The notes under the pieces: model-generated
What the model was told of the DNA's origin: nothing
Databases searched by the model: none
What the model saw: the letters and a program-made list of their open reading frames with translations, nothing else
Shown: in pieces, positions 1 through 6,600 of the stretch
Layout: each line of letters starts with the position of its first letter
How positions within the stretch are numbered: the stretch's first letter is position 1
Position numbers and translations under genes: made by a program
Assembly (NCBI GenBank): GCA_903927415.1
Contig: CAIYMZ010000090.1
Location: 1-16,245, forward strand
Length of the DNA: 16,245 nucleotides
From: an uncultured Alphaproteobacteria bacterium
GTDB lineage: Bacteria > Pseudomonadota > Alphaproteobacteria > Rickettsiales > UBA1997
Reading direction: 5' to 3'

Positions 1-187
1 CAGAACCACAGACGTTACCGGATCAGTCACTCTCCCAGAAGGAGTCGAAATGGTCATGCCAGGAGATAACACAAAACTTAACGTCGAACTAATCGCTCCA
101 ATCGCCATGGAAGAAGGCCTTCGCTTCGCTATCCGTGAAGGCGGAAGAACTGTTGGGGCTGGGGTTGTTTCGAAGATTATCAAATAA
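1..187 (+). CDS. tuf: Elongation factor Tu (EF-Tu), C-terminal end, partial
   Basis: This is the last 61 codons of EF-Tu, the GTPase that delivers aminoacyl-tRNA to the ribosome. The reading frame begins at base 2 and stops at TAA 185-187; the start lies outside the window. The visible part is the end of domain 3. It contains the family-typical stretches LPEGVEMVMPGDN and GLRFAIREGGRTVGAGVV, which closely resemble the E. coli EF-Tu C-terminus. The protein ends in SKIIK. Only 7 nt separate its stop from the next small gene, and tRNA-Trp and secE follow, so this is the tuf copy that heads the secE-nusG-rpl-rpoBC cluster. Identification is secure. Whether a second tuf copy exists elsewhere cannot be seen. 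Confidence 0.97.
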   Translation, partial: RTTDVTGSVTLPEGVEMVMPGDNTKLNVELIAPIAMEEGLRFAIREGGRTVGAGVVSKIIK

Positions 188-194
188 TCTCGAG

Positions 195-419
195 ATGAAA
201 TTTTCTACAAAAGTCACCACAGGCTTTTCGTGCTTGTTTTTTGTGAGCTGCTCAATTCAAGGCAATTTTCTTACCGAACATAAAGATGGCTGGTTTAACA
301 ATCCCGCCAATCAGGCTTTGCTTTACTGTCGTGCTAATGTGCAAGCAGATGGAACGGCTGATCCAACTTGTTATGAAACTGGTTTTAGAAATTTTGAACA
401 ACAGAAAAAAACAAAATAG
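195..419 (+). CDS. Small putative lipoprotein, unknown function
   Basis: A 74-residue product starting at ATG 195, 7 nt after the tuf stop, and ending at TAG 417-419. The N-terminus has Lys residues, then a hydrophobic run, then FVSC, which fits a signal peptidase II lipobox with the lipidated Cys at residue 19. The mature part is short and hydrophilic, with WFNNPANQALLYCRAN and a second Cys in DPTCYE, so a disulfide in the periplasm is possible. A frame open from 135 exists, but the first 20 residues of that version come from the out-of-frame tuf end, so the internal ATG is preferred. There is no clear Shine-Dalgarno sequence. I do not assign a function. The start, short length and lack of detectable family make it less certain than its neighbours, but the signal peptide is a good sign that it is real. 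Confidence 0.7.
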   Translation: MKFSTKVTTGFSCLFFVSCSIQGNFLTEHKDGWFNNPANQALLYCRANVQADGTADPTCYETGFRNFEQQKKTK

Positions 420-422
420 ATA
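394..422 (+). promoter_or_regulatory. Candidate sigma70-type promoter before tRNA-Trp
   Basis: TTGAAC at 394-399 and TAGATA at 417-422 are separated by 17 nt, the optimal spacing. The -10 match is weak. Transcription would begin near 429, giving a leader of about 8 nt before the tRNA. It overlaps the end of the small lipoprotein gene. The tRNA could equally be cut out of a read-through transcript from tuf. Confidence 0.3.
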
Positions 423-436
423 CAGATAAACTTTGT

Positions 437-512
437 AGGAGCGTAGCTCAACTGGTAGAGTAGCGGTCTCCAAAACCGTTGGTTGGGGGTTCGATTCCTC
501 TCGCTCCTGCCA
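437..512 (+). tRNA. trpT: tRNA-Trp (anticodon CCA), with encoded 3' CCA
   Basis: A full cloverleaf can be drawn by hand. The acceptor stem is AGGAGCG 437-443 with CGCTCCT 502-508, all 7 pairs. The D-arm has GCTC at 446-449. The anticodon stem is 463-467 with 475-479, closing a 7-base loop CTCCAAA in which CCA is 470-472. The T-stem is 485-489 with 497-501, around loop TTCGATT. The discriminator base is G509, as bacterial tryptophanyl-tRNA synthetase requires, and CCA (510-512) is genomically encoded. A tRNA-Trp between tuf and secE is a conserved arrangement in many proteobacteria, which supports the call. Confidence 0.97.
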
Positions 513-585
513 CTTTTTAATTTCAACTTTTAAGTCAATTCGGCTTTTAGTTTTTTAAAAAAACACAACTAAAATTATTTTTGAA

Positions 586-762
586 ATGCTCGCATTTTTC
601 AGGGACGTGATTGAAGAATTAAAAAAACTTCACATCCCATCCAAAAAAGAAACCTACATCACAACAGTCACAATTCTTGTAACAATCACGGTTGTTTCTT
701 TGGCAATTTTATTTGCTGATTTTCTCATCTCTAAAATCATCGCAGTTATTTTTGGTTTATAA
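586..762 (+). CDS. secE: Protein translocase subunit SecE
   Basis: A 58-codon gene starting at ATG 586 and ending at TAA 760-762. SecE is the essential clamp subunit of the SecYEG channel in the inner membrane. The sequence shows the minimal single-span form found in most bacteria. It has an amphipathic start (FFRDVIEELKKLHIPSKKET, with the usual VxxELKKxxxPsrkET pattern), then one hydrophobic segment at about residues 25-45 and a short hydrophobic tail. Position directly before nusG is the universal context and settles the identity, even though short SecE sequences diverge strongly. There is no Shine-Dalgarno sequence; the upstream region is A/T-rich. The spacing to nusG is 14 nt, so the two are co-transcribed. 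Confidence 0.95.
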   Translation: MLAFFRDVIEELKKLHIPSKKETYITTVTILVTITVVSLAILFADFLISKIIAVIFGL

Positions 763-776
763 CTTTTACTCAACTT

Positions 777-1316
777 ATGGAACAGCAAGAAAATAAATGG
801 TATATCCTGAATGTCATGGCGGGCCAAGAAAACAAAGTGGCTTCGGACATAAAATCTTTGATCACCCGAGGTATTGTAAGTAAAGATATCGTCGATGTTT
901 TGGTTCCAACCAAACCCATCATTAAAATTAAAAAAGGTCAGAAAGTTCAAGAGTCACAAAAACTTTTCCCAGGATATGTTTTTATCAACACTAATCTTGG
1001 CGGCGAAACTTATAGCTCGATAAATGCAATTCCAAAAGTTATGGGATTTTTGGGTGGTAAAAATACACCGCAGCCAGTCGCTGCAGCTAAAATGCAGGAA
1101 ATTCTCAATCTTTCTTCCTCTCAGGAATCTGACAGTAAAAATGTCGCATTTGAAATTGGTGAAACCTTGAATGTGATTGAAGGTCCATTCGAATCTTTCA
1201 CCGGCGTAGTTGAAGATTTTGATTCAGAAAAACAAAAAGTTAAAATCTCAGTTTTAATTTTTGGTCGCGCAACTTCAGTTGAACTCGATATTAATCAGGT
1301 TGAAAAAGTCTCCTAA
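777..1316 (+). CDS. nusG: Transcription termination/antitermination factor NusG
   Basis: A 179-residue protein of normal NusG length. NusG binds the RNA polymerase clamp through its N-terminal NGN domain, suppresses pausing, and links polymerase to Rho or to ribosomal protein S10. The NGN domain is seen from WYILNVMAGQENKVASDI, through VLVPTKPIIKIKKGQKV, to the hallmark KLFPGYVFI (residues about 62-70) and IPKVMGFLGG. The C-terminal KOW domain (about 120-179) contains IGETLNVIEGPFESFTGVV and ISVLIFGRATSVELD. It follows secE by 14 nt, in the conserved secE-nusG pair. The ATG at 777 gives the expected N-terminus. No ribosome binding site is evident. Confidence 0.98.
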   Translation: MEQQENKWYILNVMAGQENKVASDIKSLITRGIVSKDIVDVLVPTKPIIKIKKGQKVQESQKLFPGYVFINTNLGGETYSSINAIPKVMGFLGGKNTPQPVAAAKMQEILNLSSSQESDSKNVAFEIGETLNVIEGPFESFTGVVEDFDSEKQKVKISVLIFGRATSVELDINQVEKVS

Positions 1317-1452
1317 AAATCTTTAAAGAAAATTGCTTGCAAGTTAGTTTTGCAAAAATAAATTGCCGCGCCTTGCAAAAAGGCAGGCAGTTTTAATCCT
1401 TCAAGAAGCTAATAAAATCAAGGCTCTAAGCCCTATTACTCAAGTTAGAAAT
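1317..1452 (+). promoter_or_regulatory. rplK leader with candidate promoter and small hairpin
   Basis: A 136-nt gap, the largest between nusG and rpoC. TTGCAA at 1337-1342 and TAAATT at 1359-1364, spaced 16 nt, are a possible sigma70 promoter; in E. coli a promoter for the L11 operon lies in the same place. Just after, GCCTT 1370-1374 pairs perfectly with AAGGC 1380-1384 around a 5-nt loop. In E. coli, ribosomal protein L1 represses this operon by binding the mRNA near the rplK start. An L1 site here would be logical, but I cannot recognise its motif with confidence. The region is open in the rplK frame from a TTG at 1363, which is not believed to be translated. Confidence 0.35.
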
Positions 1453-1896
1453 ATGTCAAAAAATACAAAAGAAGTTTTAGGACTAATTAAACTGCAAGTG
1501 CCATCAGGTAAAGCTAATCCAGCCCCTCCAATTGGTCCAGCTTTAGGTCAAAAAGGCCTAAACATCATGGAATTTTGTAAGCAATTTAATGCCATGAAAT
1601 TCGATTATGATCTTGGAACTCCAATCCCAGTTACGATCACTGCATACAAAGACAAATCCTTTACTTTTATTACCAAAAATCCTCCAGTTTCTTATTTAAT
1701 CATGAAGGAAATTAAATTGGAAAAAGGCTCCTCAGCACCTGGAAAAGATAGTGCCGGAAAAATTACGATGGATCAAATTAAAAATGTTGCCAAGAAAAAA
1801 ATGGTTGACATGAATGCGACTGACATTGACGCCTGCGCGCAAATGGTAAAAGGCTCCGCGATCTCAATGGGATTAGAAATAGTAGAATCAAATTAA
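1453..1896 (+). CDS. rplK: Large ribosomal subunit protein uL11
   Basis: L11 binds 23S rRNA with L10 at the GTPase-associated centre and helps the action of elongation and release factors. From ATG 1453 the product is 147 residues, close to the usual 141-143. It starts MSKNTKEVLGLIKLQVPSGK. The proline-rich N-terminal hallmark ANPAPPIGPALGQKGLNIM is intact. The C-terminal RNA-binding domain includes KTPP-like KNPPVSYLI, GKITMDQIKNVAKKKM and the terminal GSAISMGLEIVE. The frame stays open upstream to a TTG at 1363, but those 30 residues have no counterpart in L11, so the later ATG is used. It is followed by rplA after 12 nt. Confidence 0.97.
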   Translation: MSKNTKEVLGLIKLQVPSGKANPAPPIGPALGQKGLNIMEFCKQFNAMKFDYDLGTPIPVTITAYKDKSFTFITKNPPVSYLIMKEIKLEKGSSAPGKDSAGKITMDQIKNVAKKKMVDMNATDIDACAQMVKGSAISMGLEIVESN

Positions 1897-1908
1897 GAAA
1901 TTTTAGTG

Positions 1909-2607
1909 ATGACTGAAAAAAAACAAAAAATCAAAAAAGTTGAGAAAGTTGAAAAACACTCGGCAGTGAATCTCGAAGAAGGAATCAAAAAAATTCAAGA
2001 GTTAACAACGACAAAAAGACGTAAATTTATCGAATCAGTTGATCTTGCTGTAAATTTAGGAATTGACGCAAAACAATCTGATCAAACTGTTAAGGGCTCG
2101 GTTTTGTTGCCGCACGGCTCCGGTAAAAAAGTAAAAGTCATTGTGTTTACTGCCAATGAAGATCAAAAAAAATCTGCCCTTGAAGCTGGTGCTGATATGG
2201 TTGGACTTGAAGATTTAGTCGCCAAAATTGAAGAAGGTTTTTTAGATTTTGATGTTTGTGTTGCGACCCCTGATGTGATGCAAAAAATCAGTAAGATTGC
2301 TAAAAAATTAGGACCGCGCGGCTTGATGCCAAGTCCAAAAAATGGGACAGTTACCTCCGATGTTAAAAAAGCAGTTTCTGAGGCATTGAAAGGCAAGGTT
2401 AATTTTAAAAATGACAAAGCTGGAACAGTTCATTGTTTAGTTGGTAAGGCTGATTTTGATCCAAGTTTTTTGTTAGAAAATATCAAAGCCATCGTCAAAG
2501 CAATTAAAGATTCCAAGCCAGAAAATGCTAAAGGAAAATTTATCAAAGAGTTTTATCTTAATACAACAATGGGGCCATCAGTACAGATTGCCACTGAATC
2601 GCTTTAA
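1909..2607 (+). CDS. rplA: Large ribosomal subunit protein uL1
   Basis: L1 forms the mobile L1 stalk of the 50S subunit at the E site and, in many bacteria, represses its own operon. The product is 232 residues, the usual length. Two start codons lie side by side, GTG 1906 and ATG 1909; the ATG is preferred. Recognisable parts are a Lys-rich N-terminal extension, RRKFIESVDLAVNLGIDAKQ, TVKGSVLLPHGSGK, GADMVGLEDLVAKIEEGF, and the L1 signature KLGPRGLMPSPKNGTV (about residues 132-147). The domain end FIKEFYLNTTMGPSVQI is also typical. It is separated from rplJ by only 13 nt, with no room for a separate rplJ leader. Confidence 0.97.
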   Translation: MTEKKQKIKKVEKVEKHSAVNLEEGIKKIQELTTTKRRKFIESVDLAVNLGIDAKQSDQTVKGSVLLPHGSGKKVKVIVFTANEDQKKSALEAGADMVGLEDLVAKIEEGFLDFDVCVATPDVMQKISKIAKKLGPRGLMPSPKNGTVTSDVKKAVSEALKGKVNFKNDKAGTVHCLVGKADFDPSFLLENIKAIVKAIKDSKPENAKGKFIKEFYLNTTMGPSVQIATESL

Positions 2608-2620
2608 ATAATTTTTAACA

Positions 2621-3112
2621 ATGAACAAAACTCAAAAAGCTGATCTAGTTTCTTCATTGAAGGACAAGCTTATTAGCAGCGCCTTTGTTTCCATAGTGCA
2701 TTATCGTGGCATGAGCGATAAACAACTTTACGATCTGCGCATCGCTTTGAAGTCAAAAAATTGCAACATGAAAATCGCCAAAAATACTTTGGTAAAAGTT
2801 GCGATTAAGGGCACGGATTTAGAAACTCTGACTCCTCACCTAAATGGCCCAACCGCAATTCTTTATTCGCAAGACCCAGTAGCTCTTTCAAAGGCCTTGT
2901 CTGACATGGTTAAAAAAGTTGAGTTACTGAAAATTAAAATTGGCTATTTCAACAAATTACTCGTCACAGAGGCTGCCATCAAAGATATGGCAAAATTAGG
3001 ATCTTTGGATGAGGTTCGCTCCTCATTCCTTGGCGTGCTCAAAGGCGCTCAATCTAACTTTGTCAGGATTTTATCTGCTCCTGAAAAAGGGCTTGCAACT
3101 TTGAAGCAGTAA
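2621..3112 (+). CDS. rplJ: Large ribosomal subunit protein uL10
   Basis: L10 is the base of the ribosomal stalk: its N-terminal domain binds 23S rRNA and its C-terminal helix carries the L7/L12 dimers. The 163-residue length is normal. It shows the L10 pattern: the N-terminal NKTQKADLVSSLKDKL, then VHYRGMSDKQLYDLR, KIAKNTLVKVAI, LNGPTAILYSQDPVALSKAL, and a final helix (about 125-160) with SFLGVLKGAQSNFVRILSAP. The gene begins at ATG 2621 after the sequence ATAATTTTTAACA, without a Shine-Dalgarno sequence. It is followed after 42 nt by rplL, its protein partner. Confidence 0.97.
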   Translation: MNKTQKADLVSSLKDKLISSAFVSIVHYRGMSDKQLYDLRIALKSKNCNMKIAKNTLVKVAIKGTDLETLTPHLNGPTAILYSQDPVALSKALSDMVKKVELLKIKIGYFNKLLVTEAAIKDMAKLGSLDEVRSSFLGVLKGAQSNFVRILSAPEKGLATLKQ

Positions 3113-3154
3113 AAATCTTCATAAATTTTATTAACATCAATTAACGGGTAAAAA

Positions 3155-3526
3155 ATGTCAGCTAATCTCGAACAATTATCAGAAACTTTGTCAGCTTTAA
3201 CAGTTTTAGAACTTGCTGATTTGAGTAAAAAATTAGAAGAAAAATGGGGTGTTTCTGCTGCATCTTTTGCAGTTGCTGGTCCTGCTGCTGGAGCAGCAGC
3301 CGTTGCCGAAGTTAAAGATAAGTTTGAAGTTGTTTTAACTGCAGCTGGTGAAAATAAAATTAATGTTATCAAAGAGGTTCGCGTTATTACGGGGCTTGGT
3401 TTGAAAGAGGCTAAAGACCTAGTTGAAGCCGCTCCAAAAACATTAAAGTCTGACGTTCCTACTACAGAAGCAGAAGAGATTAAGAAAAAACTAGAAGCTG
3501 TTGGTGCCAAAGTTGAGTTGAAGTAG
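3155..3526 (+). CDS. rplL: Large ribosomal subunit protein bL12 (L7/L12)
   Basis: L7/L12 is the multicopy stalk protein that recruits translation GTPases. The product is 123 residues, as usual. It has the N-terminal dimerisation domain (LEQLSETLSALTVLELADLS), an Ala-rich flexible hinge at about 40-55 (VAGPAAGAAAVAEV), and the C-terminal domain with KFEVVLTAAGENKINVIKEV, TGLGLKEAKDLVEAAPKTLK and the end KKLEAVGAKVELK. All are characteristic. The start ATG 3155 is preceded by AACGGGTAAAA, a poor ribosome binding site. It stands directly after rplJ, and a structured spacer separates it from rpoB. Confidence 0.98.
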   Translation: MSANLEQLSETLSALTVLELADLSKKLEEKWGVSAASFAVAGPAAGAAAVAEVKDKFEVVLTAAGENKINVIKEVRVITGLGLKEAKDLVEAAPKTLKSDVPTTEAEEIKKKLEAVGAKVELK

Positions 3527-3535
3527 TTCTTTTCT

Positions 3536-3581
3536 AAGCCAATCCACCAAAATCAAAGGAGGATTGGCTTTTGGTGTTTTT
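3536..3581 (+). promoter_or_regulatory. Two mutually exclusive hairpins between rplL and rpoB (candidate attenuator)
   Basis: Hairpin A pairs AAGCCAATCC 3536-3545 with GGATTGGCTT 3561-3570, ten perfect pairs with a 15-nt loop. Hairpin B pairs CACCAAAA 3545-3552 with TTTTGGTG 3569-3576, eight perfect pairs, followed directly by TTTTT 3577-3581. The arms are interleaved and share bases 3545 and 3569-3570, so only one can form fully. Hairpin B plus its T-run resembles an intrinsic terminator, and hairpin A would prevent it. A partial attenuator is known between rplL and rpoB in E. coli, where it lowers polymerase synthesis relative to ribosomal proteins. Here the role is an inference from structure and position. 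Confidence 0.5.
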
Positions 3582-3618
3582 ATCGTGTGAATTTTACAAA
3601 ATCTCTCATCAACTGAAT

Positions 3619-3625
3619 AAAGGGG
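3619..3625 (+). promoter_or_regulatory. Ribosome binding site of rpoB
   Basis: AAAGGGG is the only purine-rich Shine-Dalgarno-like sequence directly before a main gene in this window. It ends just 3 nt before the rpoB ATG, closer than usual. It supports ATG 3629 as the rpoB start. Confidence 0.5.
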
Positions 3626-3628
3626 TAT

Positions 3629-6600
3629 ATGGTTCAAGTCCGTAATTTTGATCAAGCTCTCTTAAGAAAAAGCTTCAGCAACAACAAAGACAGAGAGGCT
3701 ATTCCTCATCTGATTTCTTTACAAAAAGATTCTTACGAAAAATTTCTTCAGGCCAATATCGCGTCAGAAAAGCGCGAAAATGTTGGCATTCAATCAGTTT
3801 TTAATTCTTTTTTCCCACTCTCTGATTCAGCTGGTCGTGTCACTATCGAGTTCGTCAGCTACTCTCTTGGTGAGTCAAAATATGAATCTTACGAGTGCTT
3901 ATCAGCTGGCAGAACTTTCTCAGCTCCATTGCGCGCACAGCTTCGTTTGATTTTATGGCATCAGGAAGAAGGGAGTGAAATCAAAGAAATTCGCTCAATC
4001 AAAGAGCAAGAAGTTTATCTTTGCGAAATTCCTTTGATGACCGAAACCGGAAGCTTCATCGTTAACGGCGCCGAAAGAGTGATTGTTTCTCAAATGCGTC
4101 GTGCTCCCGGAGTATTTTTTGATAGTGAAAATGTAAAACTTTCCGGGTCAAAATCTTACACCGCAAAAATTATTCCGCACATTGGTTCTTGGCTTGATTT
4201 TGAATTTGATAGCAAAGACATCCTTTACTTTCGCGTTGATAAAAAAAGAAAAATTCCAGCCTCTTCATTGCTACGCGCAATTGGAATGACTGCAGAGTCA
4301 ATCATTCGTGTTTTTTATGGAGCGGTTGACACGACTCTCACAAAAAAAGGTTGGGCACTAGCGTTTGATGCCGAAGCATTTATCAACAAAAAAGCCCCAT
4401 ATGATTTAATCTGTGCTGATTCTGGAGAAATTAAAGTTACAGAGGGCACCAAGTTAAATCGCAAAACAATCGAGAAGCTTCAAGCAGAGAAATTTCAATA
4501 TTATCTTCTGACCAATGAGGTTCTTCTCGGCTATGTAGTTGCGGGTGACTTGATAGAATCTGACACTGGTGAATTGCTCCTGGAAGCAGGAAGTATCGTA
4601 ACTGCTGAAAGTTTAGAAATTTTACAAAAACTAAATTTTAAAACTATTTCCATCGTTAATCCAAGCAAGTCTGACATTGGGCCATACCTCTACAACACGT
4701 TGTTGGTTGATAAAAACCAAAATCAAAAAGATGCTCTTTCCGATATTTACAAAGCAATCAGATTGGGTGAGGCACCTTCATCTTTGGAAGTCGCAAAAAA
4801 TTATTTCGAAAATCTTTTCTTTTCCGATGCGCGTTACAATTTGTCCGATGTTGGTAGGATGAAAATGAACCATCGTTTGGGCTTAAATATCGATAAAGAA
4901 ATTTTATTTTTGACTCACAGCGACATAGAGCAAACCATTAAAATTCTAAGCCTGATCAAGCATAATGATCTCAAAACTGATGATATCGACAACCTCGCCA
5001 ATCGTCGCGTTCGTGCCGTTGGTGAATTAATTGAAAACCAGTTGCGCATCGGCATGTCTCGCATCGAAAAATCGATTGTAGAAAAAATGAATTCGGTGGA
5101 AGTCGACACCGTCATGCCACAAAGTCTAATCAACTCCAAGCCACTAATCACCGCGGTGAAAGATTTTTTTGCCACCTCGCAGCTTTCGCAATTCATGGAT
5201 CAAACCAATCCACTTGCTGATATCACTCACAAGCGTCGCCTTTCTGCTTTGGGACCAGGTGGTCTCACTCGTGAAAGAGCTGGCTTCGAAGTTCGTGACG
5301 TGCATCCAACTCACTATGGCCGCATCTGTCCGATTGAAACTCCGGAAGGTCCGAATATCGGTTTGATCAACAGTTTAGCAACTTACGCCCGCGTCAATAA
5401 TTACGGTTTCATCGAAACTCCTTACCGCAAAGTTACGAATGGCCGCATCACTGACGAAGTAAAATATCTTTCAGCGATGGAAGAAGTTGACTTTGCCGTC
5501 GCTCCTTCAACCAACAACGTTGATGACAAGGGTAATATCAAAGCTGATCTGATAAGCTGCCGTAAAAATGGTGAGTTCATCATGTTGCCGCCGGATAAAA
5601 TCGATTATATCGATGTCTCAACCAAACAGATTGTTTCAATCGCAACTACGCTCATCCCATTTCTTGAAAATGATGATGCTAACCGCGCCTTGATGGGATC
5701 AAACATGCAGCGTCAAGCTGTGCCGCTGCTTCGTCCTGATGCCCCACTTGTTGGAACTGGCATGGAAGCAGTGATTGCTGCTGACTCTGGTGCCGCGGTT
5801 CGTGTAAAAAAAGACGGCGTAGTTAAGTTTGTCGATTCCTCGAAAATCGTTGTAGAGTCAATGAGTGACGGCATTCCTCACATCGATGTCCATAATTTGG
5901 CAAAATATGTCAGAACCAACCAAGACACTTGCGTCAATCAAAGACCGACCGTTGAGATCGGTCAAAAAGTAAAAGCTGGCCAAATTATTTCTGATGGTCA
6001 CAGCATTTCAAATGGTGAAATTGCTTTGGGCAAAAATGTTCGCGTTGCCTTCATGCCTTGGAACGGATATAATTTTGAAGATTCCATCATCATCTCTGAA
6101 AAACTTTTGGCTGATGATACTTTTACTTCAATCCACATTGAAGAACTCGAAATCGTTGCTCGTGACACGCGCTTAGGGCCTGAAGAAATCACTCGCGATA
6201 TTCCAAATGTTAGCGAAGAAATTTTGACCAAGCTTGACGAAGAAGGCATCATCCATATTGGCGCCGAAGTTCAGCCGGGAGATTTATTGGTTGGAAAAAC
6301 CACACCAAAAAGTGAATCACCAATGACTCCGGAAGAAAAATTATTGAAAGTAATTTTTGGTGAAAAAGCTTCTGATGTAAAAGATTCTTCGCTTTATGCC
6401 TCAACTGGAGTTAGCGGAACCGTTGTTGATGTGAAGGTTTTCTCTCGTAAGGGTATCGAAAAAGATGAGCGTTCGATTTACATCGAAATGCAACAAATCG
6501 AGGAGCTTGCTAAGCGCAAAAACTTAAAAATTTCTTTTTTAGAAAACTCCATGAAAGATGCTCTAGTTGAGCTTTTTGATGGCCACAAATTAACCAATAA

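Noticed and set aside
545..574. TTTTAGTT / AACTAAAA inverted repeat before secE
   Set aside because: The 8-bp stem is almost only A-T with a loose loop; it is easily produced by chance in AT-rich DNA, and no T-run follows.
654..950. 98-codon open frame on the - strand across secE/nusG
   Set aside because: It overlaps two certain genes on the other strand and shows no domain or start signal.
1363..1452. In-frame N-terminal extension of rplK from TTG 1363
   Set aside because: The 30 added residues do not resemble L11, and ATG 1453 gives the normal N-terminus and length.
3049..3510. 153-codon open frame on the - strand across rplJ/rplL
   Set aside because: It is antisense to two clear ribosomal protein genes, and its Ala/Ser/Thr-rich composition mirrors the Ala-rich rplL hinge.
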